Of a DNA stretch of 64,000 nucleotides, positions 43,604-51,140 are shown piece after piece. This DNA is from PFJX01 sp031426815 (GTDB lineage Bacteria; Pseudomonadota; Gammaproteobacteria; Burkholderiales; Thiobacillaceae), in contig JASJPG010000027.1 of NCBI GenBank assembly GCA_031426815.1, forward strand, positions 62,001 through 126,000, in the 5' to 3' direction. Below the pieces are notes generated by a model. The model was not told where the DNA came from and made no database searches. It saw only the letters and a program-made list of their open reading frames with translations. A program made the position numbers and the translations under genes. Every line of letters begins with the position of its first letter. The first letter of the stretch is position 1.

Positions 43604-44332
43604 TTACAGCGACTTGTCCAGATAGGTCTTGACCGTTTCCAGCAGTAGCGCGTCTTTGCCTTCGAAGAAGTGGTCGGCTTTCGGCACCATGATCTGGGCC
43701 GATTTGGCATTGCGCAAGCCTTTGGCGCGGACCTTGGTCGCCTTCAGCACCTGCGGCAGATCATGTTCGCCATACAGGTCGAGAACGGGAAACTTCAGCT
43801 TGCCGTAGTTCAACGGAGCCGGTGCGCCGATTGCGACCCAGGCGGCAATGTCGGCATCAGGATTTCGTTCCAGAAAGCGCGCGGTCATCCGGCAACCCAT
43901 GCTGTGCGTCACCAGCATGATCTTCCGGTAGCCCTTGGCGGCCATGAAATCGACCGCGACCTTGATCCGGTCGGCAGCTTCATCGAACGTCGCCGGGTAT
44001 TCAGCCTCCTTGGCATCGGCCTTCAGCACCGGCATCTGCACCGACAGCGTGGTATAGCCGTGATCCGGCAACTGCTGGCGCAACGGGCCGATCAGACCCC
44101 AATCCGCATGCACGCCCATGCCGTGCACCACGATTACGCCGGCCTTGGCGTTGGGCGCCTCGGTATACAGCGTGAGAAATTTGTGGCCGCTGGAAAGCTC
44201 CAGCCAGACCGGGTCGCCGGTCAGCACCGAAGGCAGCACTTCATCCGCCCACTTTTTTTCGCGCGCATAGTCGGCAGCGCTGGCGGGCAGGACAACGAGG
44301 CACAACGCCATCAGCAGGGTCAGAAAACGCAT
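43604..44332 (-). CDS. DUF3530 / alpha-beta hydrolase family secreted protein
   Basis: This 242-residue protein has a signal peptide (LTLLMALCLVVLPASAADY). The alpha/beta hydrolase core has VIVVHGMGVHADWG, a serine nucleophile elbow in LVTHSMGCRMTA, an acid in LDLYGEHDLPQV and a late His in VPKADHFFEGKD. It belongs with periplasmic DUF3530 proteins of beta- and gammaproteobacteria. The substrate is unknown. Confidence 0.8.
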   Translation of the reverse strand: MRFLTLLMALCLVVLPASAADYAREKKWADEVLPSVLTGDPVWLELSSGHKFLTLYTEAPNAKAGVIVVHGMGVHADWGLIGPLRQQLPDHGYTTLSVQMPVLKADAKEAEYPATFDEAADRIKVAVDFMAAKGYRKIMLVTHSMGCRMTARFLERNPDADIAAWVAIGAPAPLNYGKLKFPVLDLYGEHDLPQVLKATKVRAKGLRNAKSAQIMVPKADHFFEGKDALLLETVKTYLDKSL

Positions 44333-44372
44333 AAATACTCCTCAACGGTGGAAAAGTAGCGTGATTGTCCGG

Positions 44373-45188
44373 TCATCCTGACCACACGCCATAGGCCATT
44401 CGTACGGCAAGCAGATAGAGCAGCGCGGCAAAAATCCGTTTCAGCCGCTGCACCGGCAAGCGGTGCGTGGCGCGGGCACCAAACGGCGCCGTGAGCCAGG
44501 TGCCGGTGGCGATTGCCGCCAGCGCCGGCAAATAAACGAAACCGAAGCTGGCGGGCGGCAAGCTCGCAACATCGAGCCCGGCCAACGCATAGCCGACGCT
44601 GCCGGCCACGGCGATCGGCAAACCGATCGCCGACGAAGTGCCGATGGCGCGGCGCAGCCCGGCATTGCACCAGGTCAGAAACGGCACCGACAAGGTGCCG
44701 CCACCGATGCCGACCCAGCTCGACACCAGCCCGATCACGCCGCCGGCGAAGGTCATTCCGACCAGACCCGGCATCTGGCGCGATGCCGGCGGTTTGAAGC
44801 CGAGCAGCATTTGCGTCGCCGCGTAGAACAGGAACACGGTAAAGAAGATTTTCAGGCCGCTATCGGACAACTTTGCCGCCGCCAGACTGCCGGCCAGCGT
44901 GCCGAGCAGGATGCCGGGCGCGATGCGGCGCACCGCCTGCCAGTCCACTGCGCCATGCGCATGATGCGCACGCAGGCTGGACAGCGCGGTCGGCACGATC
45001 ACCGCCAGCGAGGTGGCCAGGGCCAGATGAATGTTGAACTGCGGGGCGAAGCCTTGCTCGGCGAACGCCCAGCTCAGCGCCGGCACCATCAACAATCCAC
45101 CGCCCACCCCAAGCAGGCCGGCGACGAAGCCGGTGGCCAGGCCGAGCGCAAGGTAGAAAACGAGATATCCAGCCAGGACGAGATCCAC
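44373..45188 (-). CDS. TauE/SafE family (TSUP) membrane transporter
   Basis: This 271-residue protein has about eight helices. Two signature glycine-rich motifs of the family are visible: GLLGVGGGLLMVPAL near the start and WVGIGGGTLSVPFL in the second half. Members export sulfite or sulfoacetate, among other anions. The substrate here cannot be told. The start codon is GTG at 45188, 12 bases behind the EVE-domain gene. Confidence 0.88.
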   Translation of the reverse strand: MDLVLAGYLVFYLALGLATGFVAGLLGVGGGLLMVPALSWAFAEQGFAPQFNIHLALATSLAVIVPTALSSLRAHHAHGAVDWQAVRRIAPGILLGTLAGSLAAAKLSDSGLKIFFTVFLFYAATQMLLGFKPPASRQMPGLVGMTFAGGVIGLVSSWVGIGGGTLSVPFLTWCNAGLRRAIGTSSAIGLPIAVAGSVGYALAGLDVASLPPASFGFVYLPALAAIATGTWLTAPFGARATHRLPVQRLKRIFAALLYLLAVRMAYGVWSG

Positions 45189-45200
45189 GCCAGCTCGCCG

Positions 45201-45650
45201 TTACAGCAGCGGCTGAATGAATTTCCACTCGTCCGGATCGACCGGCGTAATCGACAGCCGATTGCCTTTCGCCAGAATCCGCATGGTCGCCAGTGCCGGC
45301 GCATCGCGCAGTTCGGCGAGCGGAATCAAACGGGTTTTCCGGACGAACTTCACTTCCACGTTGAACCAGCGCGGGTGCTCAGGCGTCGCCTTGGGGTCGA
45401 AATACTTGCCAGCGGCATCGAACTGCGTCGCGTCCGGATAAGCCGCCGCGCTCACCTCGGCCAGCCCGGCGATACCCGGCTCGGCGCAGGTCGAGTGATA
45501 AAACAGCACACCGTCGCCGACCTGCATCTGATCGCGCATGAAATTGCGCGCCTGGTAATTGCGCACGCCGAACCAGGCCACGCTGCCATCGCGCGCCAGA
45601 TCGTCGATGCTGTATTCGGAAGGTTCGGATTTCATCAGCCAGTAACGCAT
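45201..45650 (-). CDS. EVE domain protein (YTH/PUA-like fold)
   Basis: This 149-residue protein starts MRYWLMKSEPSEYSIDDLAR, with WFGVRNYQARNFMRD and GDGVLFYHSTCAEPGIAGLA, the hallmarks of EVE (thymocyte nuclear protein 1-like) proteins that bind modified bases in RNA or DNA. The ATG at 45650 begins the family homology. It is divergent from the next gene by about 210 bases that show only promoter-like sequence. Confidence 0.92.
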   Translation of the reverse strand: MRYWLMKSEPSEYSIDDLARDGSVAWFGVRNYQARNFMRDQMQVGDGVLFYHSTCAEPGIAGLAEVSAAAYPDATQFDAAGKYFDPKATPEHPRWFNVEVKFVRKTRLIPLAELRDAPALATMRILAKGNRLSITPVDPDEWKFIQPLL

Positions 45651-45861
45651 ATCGATTCCTTGATGTTCTTTAAACCGCATTTAACCTTGAAACGGCTGAC
45701 GAGCGGAGGTCTGCCACCGCGCCAGGTGTAGGCGCTGGCAGCGCGCTTCCACGTGCCGATGGAAGTATTCGCGGCCTGAACCGGCGCGGCGGTGGGTTTC
45801 TAATTGAATGGGGGCGCGCCATAATCCGACTAAATCACTCGGATATAAAAGGAGGGCCGCC

Positions 45862-46911
45862 ATGAATGACCTCAGCTTGGGCGCGATTGTCAGCGCTGTG
45901 CAGAAAAACTGTCACATTTCCGATGCCCAGTTCGCGGCGGATCTGACCTTGTGCACCTTCCTGCTGAAGATGCGCGAGCTGTATCGCTGGGAAAACGAGA
46001 TTCCGCTGACCGAGGACATGCCGAAAAGCGAGGTGGGCGACTGGATGAACGAGCGCGAGCGGTTCTGGGAAGCGGTCGAAGCGGCGCCCTACGAACCTTT
46101 GCCGTTGTCCGGCGGCAGCGTCGATCCGTTCGAAGTGGCGCAGGCCAATCGCGAACTGGCGCCGCATGGACTGGTTTATTCGGGCGGTTTCGGGCGCGCC
46201 TGCAAGCCGCATTTTTTCCTCGGCAACCTGCTGCGCGAGGAGATGCGCGACGGCTTCAAGGTCTACGTCTCCGGCTGCGAATTCGCCCGCGACCTAGATG
46301 CGCCGCCGGGCATGATGCTGGACGACACCATCTTCGTGCGCACCGAGTCGTTGCAGCGCTGGCTGTGGGAAAAGTACGAGGAATGGAACTGGAACCATCG
46401 CAACGAAGCGATGACGCGCGCCGTCGCCTGCTACGACTTCCAGACCCGGCCGGCGGCGGCCTTGCAGGCGATGACGGCGACGGAAACCGAATCGGTGATC
46501 CTGCATGAACTGGGCGAAGCGCGGGTTGGCGCCGAGCTGGGCGAAGACTGGTCGCAACTGCTCGCGGCCGTCATGCGGACGCCGGCGGAAATCATGGCGC
46601 GCGCCGTGCGCGATCTCTATGCCGATTGCCTGTCGACGCTGCCGGGCTTGCTGGCACGCGAGAATCCGTGCGCGATCCACTTCTATTTCGCCAATTTCAC
46701 CGGCATGCGGCGCAAGCTGTTTCCGGAGCTGGCGGCGGCCTATCAGGTCTGGCTGGACACCGGCGACAGCGGCGAACTGGAGCGCGTCGGCGCCGCCGGC
46801 AAGGCGCGCTGGCAGACGCTGGCCTGGCGCATGATCGAGCTGTATCGCCAGCACGGCGATGCGGTCGCTCCTCGCATCGAACGTTTGATCGAGGCCGGCG
46901 CAACGGCTTGA
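45862..46911 (+). CDS. Conserved protein of unknown function (Sfum_1244-like)
   Basis: This 349-residue soluble-looking protein has no membrane helix or signal. It has recognisable stretches such as LCTFLLKMRELYRWENEIPL, LVYSGGFGRACKPHFFLGNL and EESVILHELGE-like sequence (TESVILHELGEARVG), where HEL-G-E could be a metal site. AAAGGAGGG is a strong ribosome binding site for the ATG at 45862. I recall similar proteins annotated as the Sfum_1244 family, but no function is known to me. Confidence 0.75.
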   Translation: MNDLSLGAIVSAVQKNCHISDAQFAADLTLCTFLLKMRELYRWENEIPLTEDMPKSEVGDWMNERERFWEAVEAAPYEPLPLSGGSVDPFEVAQANRELAPHGLVYSGGFGRACKPHFFLGNLLREEMRDGFKVYVSGCEFARDLDAPPGMMLDDTIFVRTESLQRWLWEKYEEWNWNHRNEAMTRAVACYDFQTRPAAALQAMTATETESVILHELGEARVGAELGEDWSQLLAAVMRTPAEIMARAVRDLYADCLSTLPGLLARENPCAIHFYFANFTGMRRKLFPELAAAYQVWLDTGDSGELERVGAAGKARWQTLAWRMIELYRQHGDAVAPRIERLIEAGATA

Positions 46912-46954
46912 GCCAGGCGTGATGCGTGCAGTGCTTGTGAGCAGCTAGCAGACG

Positions 46955-46992
46955 TGACTTCCCCCTTTGCAAAAGGGGGAGTGAGGGGGATT
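46955..46992. repeat. Dispersed palindromic repeat (CCCCCTTTGCAAAAGGGGG type)
   Basis: CCCCCTTTGCAAAAGGGGGA is the second copy of the repeat seen near 10590. It lies between two plus-strand genes and is followed by another GC palindrome (GCCGGCGGGACGCCGGC, about 47042). Confidence 0.55.
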
Positions 46993-47130
46993 TGGCGACC
47001 GCGCATTGCATGCAAACCGAAGTGGTTGGACAACGCACAAACTGCCGGCGGGACGCCGGCGCTCCTGCATGTACCGGCAAGCGTGGCGACAAAATCCCGT
47101 AGCATGCGCGACAGTTCCCGGGAGACCGTC

Positions 47131-50049
47131 ATGACCAAAGTCGCATCCGCGCACCCCTCTTTCCCCATCGTCGCGTTGGGCGCCTCCGCCGGCGGACTGG
47201 AGGCCTTCGAGCAGTTCTTCCGCAGCCTGCCGCCGCAGTCCGGTTTCGGCTTTGTGCTGGTGCCGCACCTCGATCCAGACCATGCCAGCCTGCTCACCGA
47301 AATCCTGCAACGCAGCACGGCCATGCCGGTGGTGGAGGCGCAGGACCAGACCCGGGTCGCCGCCAACCACGTCCATGTCCTGCCGCCCAACCGCGACATG
47401 GCGATCTTTCACGGCGTCCTGCAACTCTCCGTGCCGGATGTGCCGCGCGGTCAACGCATGCCGATCGACGCGTTTCTGCGCTCCCTCGCCGAAGACCAGG
47501 GCGAGCGCGCCATCGGCATCGTCCTTTCCGGCACCGGCACCGACGGCACTTTGGGTCTGCGCGCCATCCTCGGCGCCGGCGGCATCGCGCTGGTGCAGGA
47601 GCCGACTTCGGCCAAGTACGACGGCATGCCGAGCAGCGCCATTCACGCCGGCTATGCCACCCGCGTCCTCGCGCCGGACAAGATGCCGGAGGCGCTGGCG
47701 CATCTGGTTACGCTGCCGAAAGGGCTGGAACAGCCTTCTGCCGTGGTGACGCCGGTCGGCGGCATCAACCGCATCCTGATGCTGCTGCGTGCCAGCACCG
47801 GGCACGACTTCTCGCTGTACAAGAAGAGCACCATCGGCCGCCGCATCGAACGGCGCATGGCGCAGCACGACCTGACCGACATCGACATCTACGCGCGCTA
47901 TCTGAAGGAGCACCCGGCCGAGGTGATCGTCCTGTTCAAGGAACTGTTGATCAATGTCACCTGTTTCTTCCGCGACCCGGACGCCTTTGCCACCTTGAAA
48001 CAGGACATCCTGCCGACGCTGTTCGCCGACAAGCCGGAGGGCTACGTGTTTCGCGCCTGGGTGGCGGGTTGCGCCAGCGGCGAGGAGGCCTATTCCATCG
48101 CCATCCTGCTGCGCGAGCTGATGGATGACGCCCAGCGGGAATTCAAGGTGCAGCTCTACGCCACCGATCTCGACGAGGATGCCATCGCGCTGGCGCGTGC
48201 CGGCCTGTACCCGCCCAACATCGCCGCCGACGTGTCGCCCGAACGCCTGCGCCGCTTCTTCGTCAAGGAAGACGCCGGCTATCGGGTCAAGAAGGAAATC
48301 CGCGAAATGGTGGTGTTCGCATTGCAGAACGTCATCAAGGATCCACCGTTCACCAAACTCGATCTGCTCAGTTGCCGCAACCTGATGATCTATCTCGAAG
48401 CGGAACTGCAAAGCCGTTTGCTGCCGACGTTTCATTACGCCCTCAGGCCTGGCGGCGTGCTGTTCCTGTCGCCGTCGGAAAGCATCGGCAATTTTCCGGA
48501 ACTGTTTGTGGCGCTGAGCCGCAAATGGAAGTTCTACCGCGCCACGCCTTCGGCCGCCTCGACCCGCGCGGTGATGGCCGGCGGCCTGGCCTGGACCGCC
48601 GACAGCAATGTCAAAAACTCGGAGGACGTTGTGAAGAAAGCCCGGGATACCAATTTCGCCGAACTGACCCGGCGCGTCCTGCTGCAGTCCTATGCCCCCG
48701 CCTCGGTGGTCACCGATCTCAAGGGCAACCTGCTGTTCGTGCATGGCGACACCGGCAAATACCTGCGGCCGGCGCCCGGCCAGGCTAGCCTGAACGTGAT
48801 CGACATGGCGCGCGAGGGGCTGCAACTCGAACTGCGCAACGCGCTGCTGGTGGCCGAACGCGAAGCCACGATGAACCGCGAGATCCTGGTCAAGACCAAC
48901 GGCGACTTCCAGCCGGTCAGCCTCAGCGTACGGCCGTTGCCCGACCTGGATGCCGGCCAGGGCTTGTTGTTGATCAGTTTCCAGGATCTGGCCCATGCCG
49001 CGCCTGCCAATACTGGCCGCAAAAAACGCGCGGCCGGGGCGGGCGCGTCGGCGCGGGTCGGAGAACTGGAGCGGGAACTGGCCTACACCAAGGAAAACCT
49101 GCAGGCCACCATCGAGGAACAGCAGGCCTCCAACGAAGAGCTGAAGTCGACCAACGAAGAGATGCAATCGACCAACGAGGAACTGCAGTCCACCAACGAG
49201 GAACTGGAGACCTCCAAGGAAGAACTGCAATCGGTCAACGAAGAACTGATCACGGTGAATTCGGAACTGCAGGCCAAGATCGAGCAACTCGCCGGCATGC
49301 AGAACGACATGAAGAACCTGCTCGACAACATCAACATCGGCACCGTCTTCCTCGACCCGAATCTCCACATCCGCCGCTTCACGCGCGAAGCGGCGCGGGT
49401 CTACCGCCTGGTCGCCACCGACGTGGGGCGGCCGCTGGCCGACATCAAAGCGGACCTCGCCGAAGAAGACCTGTTGCACGAGGCGAAGAACGTGCTCGAC
49501 ACGCTGGCGCCGTGCGAGCGCGAGGTGCGCACCGTCGCCGGCGCCTGGTATCTGGCGCGCATCCAGCCCTACCGCACGCTCGATAACGTGATCGACGGCG
49601 TCGTGCTGACCTTCACCGACATCAGTTCGCGCGTCGCCGCCGAAGCCGCCGTGCAGGAGGCGCGCGAGATGGCCGAGGCCATCGTCGATACCGTGCGCGA
49701 ACCCTTGGTGGTGCTCGATGGCGAGATGAGGGTCGTGTCCGCCAGCAAATCGTTCTATCAACGCTTCGACGCGACGGTGCGCGACACGGTCGGTCGGCCG
49801 CTGTACGAACTCGGCAACCGCCAGTGGGATATTCCCGCCTTGCGCGAATTGCTGGAAACCGTGCTGCCGCGCGACCAGAGCTTCGAAGGCTATGCCGTCG
49901 AGATGGACGCGCCGAACGGCGGTCGCCGCGGAATGTTGCTCAACGCCCGCCGCATCGTCGGCAAGGCCAGTGCCGCCCCGTTGATTCTGTTGGCGATCGA
50001 GGGGGCAGGTGAGTGGCGACACCACGCGATAGGGGTAGGGAAAGGGTAA
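47131..50049 (+). CDS. CheB-CheR-PAS fusion signalling protein
   Basis: This 972-residue protein combines three parts. The CheB methylesterase part (residues 10-200) has nucleophile Ser in LGASAGGLEAFEQF, His in VPHLDPDHASLL and Asp in SGTGTDGTLGL. The CheR methyltransferase part (about 215-480) has RRIERRMAQ, FFRDPDAF and the SAM-binding WVAGCASGEEAYSI. A coiled coil with repeated STNEELQ heptads (about 645-735) is followed by two PAS-like domains. Such proteins often end in a histidine kinase; this one stops after LILLAIE plus 15 foreign residues, inside a repeat with a group II intron relic. A GGGAG site precedes the ATG at 47131. Confidence 0.9.
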   Translation: MTKVASAHPSFPIVALGASAGGLEAFEQFFRSLPPQSGFGFVLVPHLDPDHASLLTEILQRSTAMPVVEAQDQTRVAANHVHVLPPNRDMAIFHGVLQLSVPDVPRGQRMPIDAFLRSLAEDQGERAIGIVLSGTGTDGTLGLRAILGAGGIALVQEPTSAKYDGMPSSAIHAGYATRVLAPDKMPEALAHLVTLPKGLEQPSAVVTPVGGINRILMLLRASTGHDFSLYKKSTIGRRIERRMAQHDLTDIDIYARYLKEHPAEVIVLFKELLINVTCFFRDPDAFATLKQDILPTLFADKPEGYVFRAWVAGCASGEEAYSIAILLRELMDDAQREFKVQLYATDLDEDAIALARAGLYPPNIAADVSPERLRRFFVKEDAGYRVKKEIREMVVFALQNVIKDPPFTKLDLLSCRNLMIYLEAELQSRLLPTFHYALRPGGVLFLSPSESIGNFPELFVALSRKWKFYRATPSAASTRAVMAGGLAWTADSNVKNSEDVVKKARDTNFAELTRRVLLQSYAPASVVTDLKGNLLFVHGDTGKYLRPAPGQASLNVIDMAREGLQLELRNALLVAEREATMNREILVKTNGDFQPVSLSVRPLPDLDAGQGLLLISFQDLAHAAPANTGRKKRAAGAGASARVGELERELAYTKENLQATIEEQQASNEELKSTNEEMQSTNEELQSTNEELETSKEELQSVNEELITVNSELQAKIEQLAGMQNDMKNLLDNINIGTVFLDPNLHIRRFTREAARVYRLVATDVGRPLADIKADLAEEDLLHEAKNVLDTLAPCEREVRTVAGAWYLARIQPYRTLDNVIDGVVLTFTDISSRVAAEAAVQEAREMAEAIVDTVREPLVVLDGEMRVVSASKSFYQRFDATVRDTVGRPLYELGNRQWDIPALRELLETVLPRDQSFEGYAVEMDAPNGGRRGMLLNARRIVGKASAAPLILLAIEGAGEWRHHAIGVGKG

Positions 50050-50220
50050 CCCCTCCCCTCCCTCCGAACCGTACGTGCGGTTCTCCCGCATACGGCTCTC
50101 CAGTCGGTGGTTTCAACATCGTGATTGGCTCGCTTTGGCATGGGCCCCAGCCAAGGTGAAGAGCCCTTGTCCCGCGAAGAAAGGCGCTCCTACGACATTG
50201 GCAACTGCGCGAAATAAGTT
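50011..50220. repeat. Palindromic dispersed repeat, copy 2, invaded by an intron relic
   Basis: The left flank GAGTGGCGACACCACGCG and the right arm plus flank (AAGGCGCTCCTACGACATTG, then AACTGCGCGAAATAAG) match copy 1. The left arm and centre are replaced by the 3' end of a group II intron (50029-50180). The 279 bases 50050-50328 hold no gene. Confidence 0.75.
50029..50180 (-). mobile_element. Group II intron 3'-end relic (domains V and VI)
   Basis: On the minus strand, 50098-50066 reads GAGCCGTATGCGG, a GAGA loop region, then CCGCACGTACGGTTC, the conserved domain V hairpin with the AGC triad. It is followed by a domain VI-like GGAGGGAGGGG...CCCTACCCCTAT ending at 50029. The sequence before it (CCATGCCAAAGCGAGCCAAT ... 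GACTGGAGAGCC) is typical of the region behind the intron-encoded reverse transcriptase. No reverse transcriptase ORF remains, so the intron is 5'-truncated. Confidence 0.75.
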
Positions 50221-50328
50221 TCAGTGACTCGCAGCGCCGAGTCGACTCAATATTCCGTCCGGGATGCCGATACCAAGACCTCAACGCGGGCGCTCTGTCC
50301 GCTTGGATCAACGATCTCCGAGGCGAAC

Positions 50329-51123
50329 ATGCTGCGCAAATCCTTCCAGAGTCTGATTACCGGTTTTTCCCTGATCCTCATGCTGTTCCAGGCGGCGGCC
50401 GCGCAAGCCGAGGCCAAGCCCGAAATGCTGATTTATTGTGGAATCACGATGATTCGGCCGATGACCGAGATCGCGCGCCAGTTCGAACAGCACGAGAACG
50501 TCAAGATCGTGCTGGCCCAGGGCGGCTCCGAGGATCTCTATCAAAGTTTGAAGAAGAGCGGCGTCGGCGACCTTTATCTGCCGGGCGAGCCGACCTTTCG
50601 TTCCAAATACCTGTCCGAGGGTTTATTGGGTGATGTCGTCACGGTGGGTTACAACCAGCTCGCCTTGATGGTGAAGAAGGGCAACCCCAAGCAGGTCAAG
50701 GGCAACGTAAAGGAACTGTTGCGGCACGATCTCAGCATCATCATCGGCAACGCCGAATCCGGCAGCGTCGGCAAGGAAACCAAGGATGTGCTCGATGCCG
50801 CCGGCATCTATGGCAAGGTGCTCGATGCCAGCATCTTTCTGGCCCCCGATTCGCGCGGCCTCAACAACGCCATGAAGAACGGCGAGGCGGATGCCATTCT
50901 CAACTGGCGCGCGACCGGGTTCTTTCCCGATAACGCCAAGGCGGTCGATGTCATTGACCTGAATCCGAAGCTGGCGAAGCCGCAAGCGTTGCTGCTCAGT
51001 CTGCTGACTTTCTCGAAGAACAAGGAAACGGCGAAATACTTCATGCGGTTTACCGCCGGTGAGGAAGGCCAGGCGGTGTTCCGCAAGTTCGGCTTCCTCG
51101 ACAACAAGAGTGCAACGAAATAA
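50329..51123 (+). CDS. Periplasmic solute-binding protein
   Basis: This 264-residue protein has a signal peptide (LITGFSLILMLFQAAAAQAEA). The mature part resembles ModA-type/extracellular solute-binding proteins: MLIYCGITMIRPMTEIARQF, VLAQGGSEDLYQSL, and the C-terminal LLSLLTFSKNKETAKYFMRF. No ABC transporter genes follow. Instead a sensor kinase lies 17 bases downstream, so it may present a ligand to that sensor. The ATG at 50329 is chosen because it directly precedes the signal peptide. Confidence 0.8.
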   Translation: MLRKSFQSLITGFSLILMLFQAAAAQAEAKPEMLIYCGITMIRPMTEIARQFEQHENVKIVLAQGGSEDLYQSLKKSGVGDLYLPGEPTFRSKYLSEGLLGDVVTVGYNQLALMVKKGNPKQVKGNVKELLRHDLSIIIGNAESGSVGKETKDVLDAAGIYGKVLDASIFLAPDSRGLNNAMKNGEADAILNWRATGFFPDNAKAVDVIDLNPKLAKPQALLLSLLTFSKNKETAKYFMRFTAGEEGQAVFRKFGFLDNKSATK

Positions 51124-51140
51124 GGCATACGAGCACGCTC

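Noticed and set aside
46945..50091. 1048-codon open frame on the minus strand
   Set aside because: It is fully antisense to the CheB-CheR-PAS gene, whose catalytic motifs are clear. The open antisense frame is a side effect of GC-rich third codon positions; its translation is low-complexity His/Gln/Gly-rich with no motif.
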